A DNA stretch of 5,661 bases from contig DWZY01000350.1 of the NCBI GenBank assembly GCA_019117325.1, positions 1 to 5,661 on the forward strand. Direction: 5' to 3'. The notes beneath the pieces were generated by a model. The model was not told the origin of the DNA. It saw nothing but the letters and a program-made list of their open reading frames with translations, and did not search any database. The position numbers were made by a program, and so were the translations under genes. Origin of the DNA: Candidatus Brevibacterium intestinigallinarum. GTDB taxonomy: Bacteria > Actinomycetota > Actinomycetes > Actinomycetales > Brevibacteriaceae. This document shows, piece after piece, positions 1 through 5,661 of this stretch; position 1 is the stretch's first letter, and the number at the start of each line of letters is the position of its first letter.

Positions 1-227
1 GGGTCGACCTTCGGGAGCGCCAGGAACCCAATCCTGGGACCCCCGAGCTCCGGTGGGATCTCGGAGCCACCTGAACGACGGCGACTCCGTCTGTGGTTGT
101 CTCTGAGCCGTTCCCGGTGTGCTGCGCCTCTGGCCCAGGGGGAGTGCCGATCGGCGTCGATGGTCTCCGTCTATCGGGGAATCCTCATCGGTCGTCCGTG
201 ACTCCTGGCAGCGCGCATCCGCGAATG
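1..227. other. Left flank with no supportable gene
   Basis: I see no recognisable gene here. Two plus-strand frames enter open from the left edge: one stops at TGA 199-201 (66 codons), the other at TGA 72-74 (23 codons). Either could be the tail of a gene converging on the operon, but neither translation shows a known motif and both have similarly high third-position GC. A minus-strand frame is also open from the hairpin to the edge, which is common by chance in DNA this GC-rich. Small structures are present: a 6-bp inverted repeat (20-25 with 32-37), another (47-52 with 62-67), and a 10-bp palindrome GCCGATCGGC at 146-155. I assign no function to them. Confidence 0.5.
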
Positions 228-267
228 ACGAAGGGGCGGAGCAGCAGATGCTGCTCCGCCCCTTCGT
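228..267 (-). terminator. Hairpin terminator after qcrB
   Basis: A perfect 18-bp inverted repeat (229-246 with 249-266) is extended to 19 bp by an A-T pair at 228 and 267. Only two bases (GA) lie between the arms, so in RNA the top pairs must open to make a larger loop. It begins 25 bases past the qcrB stop. The minus-strand bases after the stem are not a run of T, which fits the tract-less hairpin terminators often seen in actinobacteria. Because the stem is symmetric, it could also end a plus-strand transcript arriving from the left edge. Confidence 0.85.
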
Positions 268-291
268 GGTGTGAGCGTTACCGGGGGAGGA

Positions 292-1944
292 TCACTTCTC
301 CAGGCCCGAGTTCTCGCCGTGCTCGCCGCCAGCGACCTCGTCGTGGTGGTGAGCCTCGTGAGCCGCGTCGAGCTCCGCCTTCGTCACGGGGTGGATGCGG
401 TCCTCGTAGAAGAACTTCGCCATCCGCGCGCGCAGGCGCTCGAGGCCGGAGACCTTGCCGGAGCTGTCCGGCTGGGCCGGCAGCACCTGGGGGGCCTCGA
501 AGGCCGTGAGTGCCCAGACCTCGTGCGGCGTGAGCGGCTGGTGCCGCTCCAGGAACTCACCGTGGGGGAGACGGATGATCTGTCCCGTCTCGTGCCCGTG
601 GAGGACCAGCTCGCGATCCTTCCGCTGCAGGCTCAGGCAGATGCGACGCGTGAGGAAGAACGCGATGAACGGCCCGACGATGAACAGCACGCGGAAGATG
701 TAGATCATGTCGTTGAGCGACATGTGGAAGAAGACGGCCACGAGGTCACCCGAGGCGCCCGCCCACATGACGGCGTACCAGACAGCCGCTGCGACACCCA
801 GGCCCGTGCGGGTCGGGTTGTTGCGCGGACGGTCGAGGATGTGGTGCTCGCGGTTGTCCTTGAGCATCCAGGCCTCGATCCACGGCCACACCATCGCGAC
901 GCCCCAGAAGAGGAGCATGATGATGATCGCGATGTTGATGTTGAGGCTGATCGGGTAGCCGAAGATGTAGAACTCCATCCAGCCCGGCATGATGCGGAGG
1001 ATGCCGTCCGCCCAGCCCACGTACCAATCCGGCTGCGTACCGGCGGAGACGGGGGAGGGATCGTAGGGACCGTAGTTCCAGATCGGGTTGATCGTGAAGA
1101 TCGCCGAGATGAAGGACACCAGCGCGAAGATGAGGAAGAAGAATCCTCCGCCCTTCGCGGCGAACGTCGGGAGAACGGGCTCGCCGACGACGTTCTTCTC
1201 CGTGTGTCCGGGGCCAGGCCACTGCGTGTGCTTGTGGATGACCACGAACATGAGGTGGACGCCGATGAGGGCGATGAGGACTGCCGGCAGGATCATGATG
1301 TGCAGCGAGTACAGCCGCGACACGATGTGGATGCCGGGGAATTCTCCACCGAACAGGAAGAACGAGATGTAGGTGCCGACCAGCGGGATCGACTTGAGCA
1401 GACCGTCGATGATGCGCAGGCCGTTGCCGGACAGCAGATCATCCGGCAGCGAGTAGCCGGTGAAGCCGGCGCCCAGGCCGACCATCGACAGGACGATGCC
1501 GATGACCCAGTTGAGCTCGCGCGGCTTGCGGAATGCTCCCGTGAAGAAGATGCGCAGAGCGTGGATCGTCAGCGCAGCCATGAACAGCAGAGCCGCCCAG
1601 TGGTGCATCTGCCGGATGAACAGTCCACCGCGGACCTCGAAGGAGATCTCGAGTGTCGAGGCGTAAGCCTCCGAGATGGTCACGCCGTGCAGCGCGGTCC
1701 AGGGACCCTGGTACACGACCTCGGCCATCGCGGGCTTGAACCAGAACGTCAGGAACGTTCCGGACAGCACGAGGATGATGAAGCTGTAGAGCGCGACCTC
1801 GCCGAGCATGAAGGACCAGTGCGACGGGAAGATCTTGCGACCGAACTCCCGCACCGCCTTCGAAGCGCTCGTGCGGTCCTCGGTCCACTGCGCGACCGCG
1901 CCGATGGCGGTCGTGGGCTGGGATGTTGCGTGTGCCGTGCTCAT
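292..1944 (-). CDS. qcrB: Cytochrome bc1 complex cytochrome b subunit
   Basis: QcrB (550 aa) is the membrane cytochrome b of the bcc complex. It oxidises menaquinol at the Qo site and carries two b hemes. About eight membrane helices are visible, roughly at residues 46-68, 116-135, 146-164, 211-236, 268-286, 332-354, 381-406 and 413-434. Heme ligands are the pairs H114/H128 and H215/H230. The 15-residue step in the second pair is the b6/actinobacterial type, not the mitochondrial 14. PDWY at 305-308 is in the place of the Qo-site PEWY motif. A long soluble C-terminal extension, as in other actinobacterial QcrB, ends in a His/Glu-rich tail (about 523-550). The ATG overlaps the qcrA stop by four bases (ATGA) and has a GGGAGA ribosome site at 1957-1952, so translation is probably coupled to qcrA. 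It is the last gene of the operon. Confidence 0.97.
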   Translation of the reverse strand: MSTAHATSQPTTAIGAVAQWTEDRTSASKAVREFGRKIFPSHWSFMLGEVALYSFIILVLSGTFLTFWFKPAMAEVVYQGPWTALHGVTISEAYASTLEISFEVRGGLFIRQMHHWAALLFMAALTIHALRIFFTGAFRKPRELNWVIGIVLSMVGLGAGFTGYSLPDDLLSGNGLRIIDGLLKSIPLVGTYISFFLFGGEFPGIHIVSRLYSLHIMILPAVLIALIGVHLMFVVIHKHTQWPGPGHTEKNVVGEPVLPTFAAKGGGFFFLIFALVSFISAIFTINPIWNYGPYDPSPVSAGTQPDWYVGWADGILRIMPGWMEFYIFGYPISLNINIAIIIMLLFWGVAMVWPWIEAWMLKDNREHHILDRPRNNPTRTGLGVAAAVWYAVMWAGASGDLVAVFFHMSLNDMIYIFRVLFIVGPFIAFFLTRRICLSLQRKDRELVLHGHETGQIIRLPHGEFLERHQPLTPHEVWALTAFEAPQVLPAQPDSSGKVSGLERLRARMAKFFYEDRIHPVTKAELDAAHEAHHHDEVAGGEHGENSGLEK

Positions 1945-2990
1945 GCGTTCGTCTCCCGAGTGTTGATCTCCCAGAAGGTGGGTCCGACGGGCTCACGGAA
2001 GTCCGACTGCGCGACCAGGTATCCCTCAGAGTCGACCCGGATGGGCAGCTGGGGGAGCGGGCGCTTGGCGGGTCCGAAGATCACCTTGCAGTGGTTGGTC
2101 ACGTCGAAGGTCGACTGGTGGCACGGGCACAGCAGGTGGTGCGTCTGGTGCTCGTACAGCGCGACGGGGCAGCCCACGTGCGTGCAGACCTTCGAGTACG
2201 CGACGATGCCGTCCACGCCCCAGTCCTCGCGGTCCGGATCCGTGTTGAGCTCGCTCGGGTCGATCCGCATGAGGAGGACGGCGGCCTTGGCCTTCTCGTC
2301 CAGCGGGTGCCCCGAGTCGCGGATGTTCTCCGGGATCACGTGGAAGGCGGAGCCGATCGTGACGTCGGAGGCCTTGATCGGCTGGATCTCGTTCTCCTCC
2401 GGGATCATGCCGATGTCCTTGCAGAGGCGCACTCCCTCACCCCAGAGGGTGTTGAAGAGCTTGTCGCCCGGCAGCGGACCCAGGTCGCGGAAGACGAGGA
2501 TCGCAGGCAGCGGCGCGATCGCCACGGCGGCGATGAGCGTGTTGCGGATGAGCGAGCGGCGGGCGATGCCCGACTCGTCCTTCGCCTGGTTGAGGATCTC
2601 CAGGGCGATCGCCTGGTCCTCGGCGGAGCCGGCGATGTCGTGACGCTGCTCGACGACCTCCGCGTCCGGGACGAGGTTCTTCGCCCACAGGACGACACCG
2701 ATGCCGATGCCGGCCAGCGCGGTGGTGGCTCCCAGGCCGACGGCCGCGGTGTGGACGCGGACCAGGGCGCCGGAGTCCCCGACGGGGAACAGGAAGTAGG
2801 CCACGATGAACCAGATGGTCCCGATCATCGACACGATGAACCAGGCAGCGATCTGGCGCTCAGCGAGGCGCTCTGCGGACGGGCTGCTGTCGGTGATGCG
2901 CGGCTTGTGCTCGGGGAGTCCCGGGTTCTCGAACCCGTTCATCTCCCCGAGCTGGCCGCCCGGGCCGCCGCTGTGCTGAATCGAGGTCAT
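1941..2990 (-). CDS. qcrA: Cytochrome bc1 complex Rieske iron-sulfur subunit
   Basis: QcrA (349 aa) carries the [2Fe-2S] cluster that takes the first electron from menaquinol and hands it to the QcrC hemes. Both Rieske boxes are present: CTHVGCP at 269-275 and CPCHQSTFD at 288-296. The cluster ligands are C269, H271, C288 and H291, and C274/C290 are the expected disulfide. The N-terminal half has three hydrophobic segments (about 47-69, 79-103 and 147-167). This is the three-helix form typical of actinobacteria; mitochondrial and proteobacterial Rieske proteins have one. A polar, acidic stretch (about 104-144) lies between helices two and three. The ATG has a GAGGA ribosome site five bases upstream (3000-2996). 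The gap from qcrC is 43 bases and there is a four-base overlap with qcrB, consistent with one transcript. Confidence 0.97.
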   Translation of the reverse strand: MTSIQHSGGPGGQLGEMNGFENPGLPEHKPRITDSSPSAERLAERQIAAWFIVSMIGTIWFIVAYFLFPVGDSGALVRVHTAAVGLGATTALAGIGIGVVLWAKNLVPDAEVVEQRHDIAGSAEDQAIALEILNQAKDESGIARRSLIRNTLIAAVAIAPLPAILVFRDLGPLPGDKLFNTLWGEGVRLCKDIGMIPEENEIQPIKASDVTIGSAFHVIPENIRDSGHPLDEKAKAAVLLMRIDPSELNTDPDREDWGVDGIVAYSKVCTHVGCPVALYEHQTHHLLCPCHQSTFDVTNHCKVIFGPAKRPLPQLPIRVDSEGYLVAQSDFREPVGPTFWEINTRETNA

Positions 2991-3033
2991 TCGCTTCCTC
3001 GTCTATTACTCGTTGCGGATAAAGACTGGATGG

Positions 3034-3819
3034 TCACTTGGAACGCGCCGTGAGCCACATGGTGATGCCGACGACGGCTGCGAGGCCGAAGAACCAGATG
3101 AAGAGGCCCTCTGCGACCGGGCCGAGCGAGCCGAGCTTGAAGCCACCGGCCGACGGGGTCTCTGAGACCTCGCGGACGTAGGTGATGATGTCGCGCTTCT
3201 CCTCGGGCGTCAGGTTCGCGTCATTGAAGATCGGCATGTTCTGCGGGCCGGTCTGCATCGCCTCGTAGAGGTGCTTCTCCGAGACCTCGGTGAGGTTCGG
3301 GGCGTACTTGCCGCGCGTCAGCGCGCCGCCCGAGCCGACGACGTTGTGGCACATCGCGCAGTTGGTGCGGAAGAGCCCGCCCCCGGCGGCTGCGTCTCCC
3401 TCTGCGGTGTCGAGCCACTCCTCATCGGGAACAGCCGGGCCGGGGCCCAGCGACGCGATGTAGCCGGCCATCTGCGCGGTCTCCTCGTCGGAGAACTGCT
3501 TGGGCTTCACCTGTGCCTGCGGGCCGTGCATCTGCAGCGGCATGCGTCCGGTGCTGACCTGGAAGTCGACAGCGGCCGCGCCCACGCCGATGAGGCTGGG
3601 CCCGTTCTCGCTGCCCTCGGCATTGAGGCCGTGACAGGTCGCGCAATTGGTGACGAACAGCTTCTGGCCGGCGTCGATGTCCGCGGCGCTGTACTCATCC
3701 GCCTGCGCGGTGGTGCTGCTGGTGAAGAGGGAGTACGCGCCACCGGTGAGCAGCATGCCCACGAGCAGAAGTACGACGAGAGCCATCGGATGCCGGCGGC
3801 GTGCGGCGAGTGCCTTCAC
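3034..3819 (-). CDS. qcrC: Cytochrome bc1 complex diheme cytochrome c subunit
   Basis: QcrC (261 aa) is the cytochrome c1 equivalent of actinobacterial bcc complexes. Two CXXCH heme sites are visible: CATCH at 59-63 and CAMCH at 154-158. Likely axial methionines are M93 (GRMP) and M195 (QNMP). The protein is therefore two class I cytochrome c domains in tandem, held outside the membrane by an N-terminal helix (about 12-32, after a basic RRRH start) and a C-terminal helix (about 235-257). In this family the second heme replaces a mobile cytochrome c and gives electrons directly to the oxidase. Translation starts at GTG, with a strong AAAAGGA ribosome site (3832-3826) six bases upstream. The gap from ctaE is 46 bases. 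Confidence 0.97.
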   Translation of the reverse strand: MKALAARRRHPMALVVLLLVGMLLTGGAYSLFTSSTTAQADEYSAADIDAGQKLFVTNCATCHGLNAEGSENGPSLIGVGAAAVDFQVSTGRMPLQMHGPQAQVKPKQFSDEETAQMAGYIASLGPGPAVPDEEWLDTAEGDAAAGGGLFRTNCAMCHNVVGSGGALTRGKYAPNLTEVSEKHLYEAMQTGPQNMPIFNDANLTPEEKRDIITYVREVSETPSAGGFKLGSLGPVAEGLFIWFFGLAAVVGITMWLTARSK

Positions 3820-3865
3820 TGGAAGTCCTTTTCTGGTCTGCAGAGTTCGCGGTCGAGAGCGCTGG

Positions 3866-4507
3866 TCACTGCACTGCGTAGATGATGAGGAACAGCGCGA
3901 CCCACACGATGTCCACGAAGTGCCAGTAGTACGACACGCAGGTGGCGAACGTCGCCTCGCGGTGGCCGAAGCGCTTGGCGCCGTAGGCGCGACCGATCAC
4001 GAACAGGAACGCGATGAGGCCGCCGAGCACGTGCAGTCCGTGGAAGCCGGTCGTCATGTAGAAGACGGACCCGTATCCGTTGGAGTTGATCGCGATGCCG
4101 TGCGAGACGAGCGTGGCGTACTCCATGACCTGGCCGGCCACGAACACCGAGCCGAGGACGAAGGTGAGGAAGAACCACTCGACCATGCCCCAGGACTTGA
4201 TGTTGAGGAGGCTCCCGGTGCGGTGCGCCTTGAAGTCGTGCTCAGCCTTCCAGACACCGATCTGGCAGGTGAACGACGACGACACGAGGATGAGGGTGTT
4301 GACCGTGGCGTACGGAATGTCGAGCTTCGCGGTCTCCACCTCCCATATCTCGGGCACGACGGAGCGCAGGGTGAAGTACATGGCGAAGAGCGCGGCGAAG
4401 AACATCAGCTCACTGGCAAGCCAGACGATCATCCCGACGGTTGTCGAGTCTGGCCTGTTCACAGCGGGACGAACTGGCGCTGAGGGAGATGCAGCTACGG
4501 TTGACAC
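3866..4507 (-). CDS. ctaE: Cytochrome c oxidase subunit III
   Basis: CtaE (213 aa from this start) is subunit III of the aa3-type terminal oxidase, a membrane protein that supports the catalytic subunit I. Five membrane helices are visible, as in the short bacterial form lacking the first two mitochondrial helices. Family motifs include WLASELMFF near the N-terminus with its conserved Glu, TGFHGLHVLGG in the fourth helix, and YWHFVDIVW in the last. I chose GTG at 4507-4505 because the protein from there has a normal family length and a -10-like AATAAT lies six bases upstream, which suggests a leaderless message. An in-frame GTG at 4552-4550 would add 15 residues (MCKVNSACKPGNNGG) that read like untranslated DNA, with no good ribosome site. 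First gene of the operon; the other oxidase subunits are elsewhere. Confidence 0.95.
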   Translation of the reverse strand: MSTVAASPSAPVRPAVNRPDSTTVGMIVWLASELMFFAALFAMYFTLRSVVPEIWEVETAKLDIPYATVNTLILVSSSFTCQIGVWKAEHDFKAHRTGSLLNIKSWGMVEWFFLTFVLGSVFVAGQVMEYATLVSHGIAINSNGYGSVFYMTTGFHGLHVLGGLIAFLFVIGRAYGAKRFGHREATFATCVSYYWHFVDIVWVALFLIIYAVQ

Positions 4508-4519
4508 GCCCCCATTATT
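4507..4519 (-). promoter_or_regulatory. Candidate -10 element for ctaE-qcrCAB, leaderless start
   Basis: On the minus strand, AATAAT (4519-4514) matches the TATAAT consensus at five of six positions. It is followed by six bases, GGGGGC, and then the GTG start of ctaE. This spacing puts the transcription start at or next to the start codon. No purine-rich ribosome site lies at the usual distance from that GTG, since the G run directly touches it. Leaderless messages are common in actinobacteria. No good -35 match is seen 16-19 bases upstream, so the promoter call is tentative. Confidence 0.45.
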
Positions 4520-4567
4520 ACCCGGTTTGCAGGCGGAATTCACCTTGCACACAGGTTGCGAGGCCCC

Positions 4568-4593
4568 GTTCTTCTACAACGTGTAGCAAGAAC
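4568..4593. repeat. Interrupted inverted repeat, possible operator
   Basis: GTTCTT (4568-4573) plus CTACA (4574-4578) pair with TGTAG (4582-4586) and AAGAAC (4588-4593). Three bases (ACG) form the centre and a single unpaired C lies at 4587, giving eleven paired positions in 26 bases. The 13-base core is CTACA-N3-TGTAG. It is centred about 73 bases upstream of the proposed ctaE start and about 150 bases upstream of the trpD start codon. With no transcript ending nearby in either direction, an operator is more plausible than a terminator. Which protein would bind is unknown. Confidence 0.5.
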
Positions 4594-4722
4594 CGCATGG
4601 TGGCGCGGATCGGAGCCTGTGAGGTTGATGGGAAAATTTCATGCGGGGTCGCGCGCGTCGCGCCCCGATCCCCCCGATACGATGAATCGGTCCTCGATCG
4701 GAACCACCATCCGCCACACTCC

Positions 4723-4727
4723 AGGAG
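4723..4727 (+). promoter_or_regulatory. Ribosome binding site deciding the trpD start
   Basis: AGGAG lies five bases before GTG 4733, an ideal Shine-Dalgarno distance. The only other in-frame start upstream is ATG 4682, which is preceded by pyrimidine-rich DNA without such a site. This favours the GTG start. Confidence 0.8.
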
Positions 4728-4732
4728 CCTCA

Positions 4733-5661
4733 GTGAACACGACCGCGAGTGCCCAGCCGCAGCCCTCCGTCCCCGTCGAGAGCGTCGACGGGCCGCTGGA
4801 CGTCCGGTCGTGGTCGGACCTGCTCGTGGGACTCATGCAGGGGCGCCACATGGACGAGGGCACGGCCGCGTGGGCCATGGACCAGATCATGGAGGGCGGC
4901 GTCCCCGACGTCACGATGGCGGCGTTCCTCGTCGCCCATCACGGCAAAGGGGAGACGGTCGAGGAGATGACCGGTCTCGTCCGCGCCATGTACGCGCACG
5001 CCGTGCCGCTGCCCGGCCTTGCGGATGCCGTCGACATCGTGGGCACCGGTGGCGACCGGGCGAAGACCGTCAACGTGTCGTCGACCGCGTCGTTCATCAT
5101 CGCCGGCGCCGGCCAGCGACTGGTCAAGCACGGCAACCGCGCGACGTCCTCGGCCTCGGGGTCCGCCGACGTGCTCGAGGTGCTGGGTCTCGCACTGGAC
5201 CTGGAGCCCGACCAGTCGGTGCGGCTGGCCGAGGAGGTCGGCATGGCCTTCGCCTTCGCGAACGTCTACCACCCCGCGATGCGCTTCATCGCGCCCGTGC
5301 GCCGGCAGATCGCCGTCCCGTCCGCGTTCAACATCCTGGGTCCGCTCACCAACCCGGCCCGCACGCGCGCGACTGCGATCGGGGTGGCCGACCTCGCGAT
5401 GGCGCCGCTGGTGGCCGGTGTGCTGGCCGCGCGCGGTGATTCTGCGCTGGTCTTCCGCTCCCGCGACGGGCTGGACGAGTTCAGCACGACAGCGGTGACC
5501 GACGTGTGGGAGGTGCGCGACGGGACGGTGACGGCCGTCGAGGTGGACGCGCAGGACCTGGGCATCGCGCGCGCGACCAAGGAGGATCTGCGCGGCGGTG
5601 ACCCGGAGTTCAACGCGTCCGTCATGCGGCGGACCCTGGCGGGGGAGGCCGGTCCGGTGCG
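4733..5661 (+). CDS. trpD: Anthranilate phosphoribosyltransferase, 3' end beyond window
   Basis: TrpD joins anthranilate to PRPP to give phosphoribosyl-anthranilate, the second committed step of tryptophan synthesis, in the cytoplasm. The frame is open for 309 codons and runs off the window; roughly the last 40 residues of a usual 340-370 aa protein are missing. After a variable 20-25 residue start come the helical N-terminal domain and then the phosphoribosyltransferase domain. Its motifs are DIVGTGGD (101-108, PRPP loop), KHGNRATSS (132-140), HPAMR (180-184) with VRRQI (189-193, anthranilate side), FNILGPLTNPA (199-209), and DGLDEFSTT (245-253), whose D248/E249 pair is the usual metal-binding Asp-Glu. 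R242-S243 replace the His-Gly that precedes this motif in the M. tuberculosis enzyme as I recall it. The start is GTG with AGGAG at 4723. An in-frame ATG at 4682 would add 17 residues but has no ribosome site. Divergent from ctaE. Confidence 0.96.
   Translation, partial: MNTTASAQPQPSVPVESVDGPLDVRSWSDLLVGLMQGRHMDEGTAAWAMDQIMEGGVPDVTMAAFLVAHHGKGETVEEMTGLVRAMYAHAVPLPGLADAVDIVGTGGDRAKTVNVSSTASFIIAGAGQRLVKHGNRATSSASGSADVLEVLGLALDLEPDQSVRLAEEVGMAFAFANVYHPAMRFIAPVRRQIAVPSAFNILGPLTNPARTRATAIGVADLAMAPLVAGVLAARGDSALVFRSRDGLDEFSTTAVTDVWEVRDGTVTAVEVDAQDLGIARATKEDLRGGDPEFNASVMRRTLAGEAGPV

Larger units (their letters stand above)
4508..4732. other. Divergent intergenic region between ctaE and trpD
   Basis: These 225 bases must hold the promoters of both the respiratory operon (leftward) and trpD (rightward). 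They contain the ctaE -10 candidate, a 26-base dyad at 4568-4593, and a small AT-rich palindrome GAAAATTTC at 4632-4640 that stands out in GC-rich surroundings. A weak -10-like TACGAT at 4678-4683 could serve trpD with a start near 4690, but no -35 match accompanies it. I see no RNA gene and no convincing small gene. Confidence 0.6.

Noticed and set aside
1..80. Small inverted repeats at the left edge as a tRNA or structured RNA
   Set aside because: They do not fold into a cloverleaf or any RNA family I recognise, and short repeats like these are common in GC-rich DNA.
271..2643. A 790-codon open frame on the plus strand opposite qcrB and qcrA
   Set aside because: It lies antisense to two genes with clear heme and Rieske motifs. 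Its translation is rich in Arg, Asp, Glu and Val with no domain, as expected for the complement of GC-rich membrane-protein codons. No ribosome site or conserved motif supports it.
3003..3008. TAATAG on the minus strand between qcrC and qcrA as an internal promoter -10
   Set aside because: No -35 match lies at a suitable distance, and the 43-base gap is well explained by a ribosome site within one operon.
1923..3053. A 376-codon plus-strand frame opposite qcrA
   Set aside because: It is antisense to the Rieske gene, with low-complexity Arg/Asp/Val/Leu composition and no recognisable domain. It is a GC-rich shadow.
4501..4506. TTGACA on the plus strand as a -35 box for trpD
   Set aside because: No -10-like hexamer lies 16-19 bases downstream, and the site is more than 200 bases from the trpD start. 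It lies at the ctaE start codon by coincidence.
4518..4598. A 26-codon minus-strand ORF (ATG 4598 to TAA 4518) ending 10 bases before the ctaE start, as a possible regulatory upstream ORF
   Set aside because: It has no ribosome site before the ATG, its codon choice is not biased, and it would not be on the transcript if the leaderless promoter is right.
4441..5439. A 332-codon plus-strand frame over the intergenic region and trpD
   Set aside because: It is in a different frame from trpD. The trpD frame carries GTGGD, KHGN and NPA motifs, while this one is Arg/Gly/Pro-rich with no motif.

Overview
The window is high-GC DNA with GTG starts, tight gene spacing and actinobacterial-type respiratory proteins. 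It comes from an aerobic actinomycete, most likely of the Microbacteriaceae (Microbacterium-like). The phylum is well supported by the diheme QcrC, the three-helix Rieske protein and the extended QcrB. The family or genus is an impression from protein similarity, not a measured result.

Layout. Positions 1-227 hold no gene I can support. A 19-bp hairpin at 228-267 closes a four-gene minus-strand operon. In transcription order (right to left) the operon is ctaE (cytochrome c oxidase subunit III), qcrC (diheme cytochrome c), qcrA (Rieske iron-sulfur protein) and qcrB (cytochrome b). A 225-bp divergent intergenic region (4508-4732) separates the operon from trpD (anthranilate phosphoribosyltransferase). 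trpD runs on the plus strand and leaves the window at the right edge without a stop codon, about 309 codons in.

How the genes work together. QcrA, QcrB and QcrC form the cytochrome bc1 (bcc) menaquinol-oxidising complex. CtaE is a core subunit of the aa3 oxidase. In actinobacteria the two complexes associate as a bcc-aa3 supercomplex, and the diheme QcrC passes electrons straight to the oxidase without a soluble cytochrome c. The other oxidase subunits (CtaC, CtaD, CtaF) are not in this window. trpD belongs to tryptophan synthesis and is only a neighbour, but the arrangement trpD / ctaE-qcrC-qcrA-qcrB is also found in Mycobacterium tuberculosis (Rv2192c to Rv2196), so it is old and conserved.

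I found no novel system. The points most worth a second look are in the intergenic DNA: a near-perfect dyad (4568-4593) whose core resembles BlaI/CopY-type operators, a probable leaderless start for ctaE, an unusually long terminator stem with almost no loop, and an unexplained left flank.
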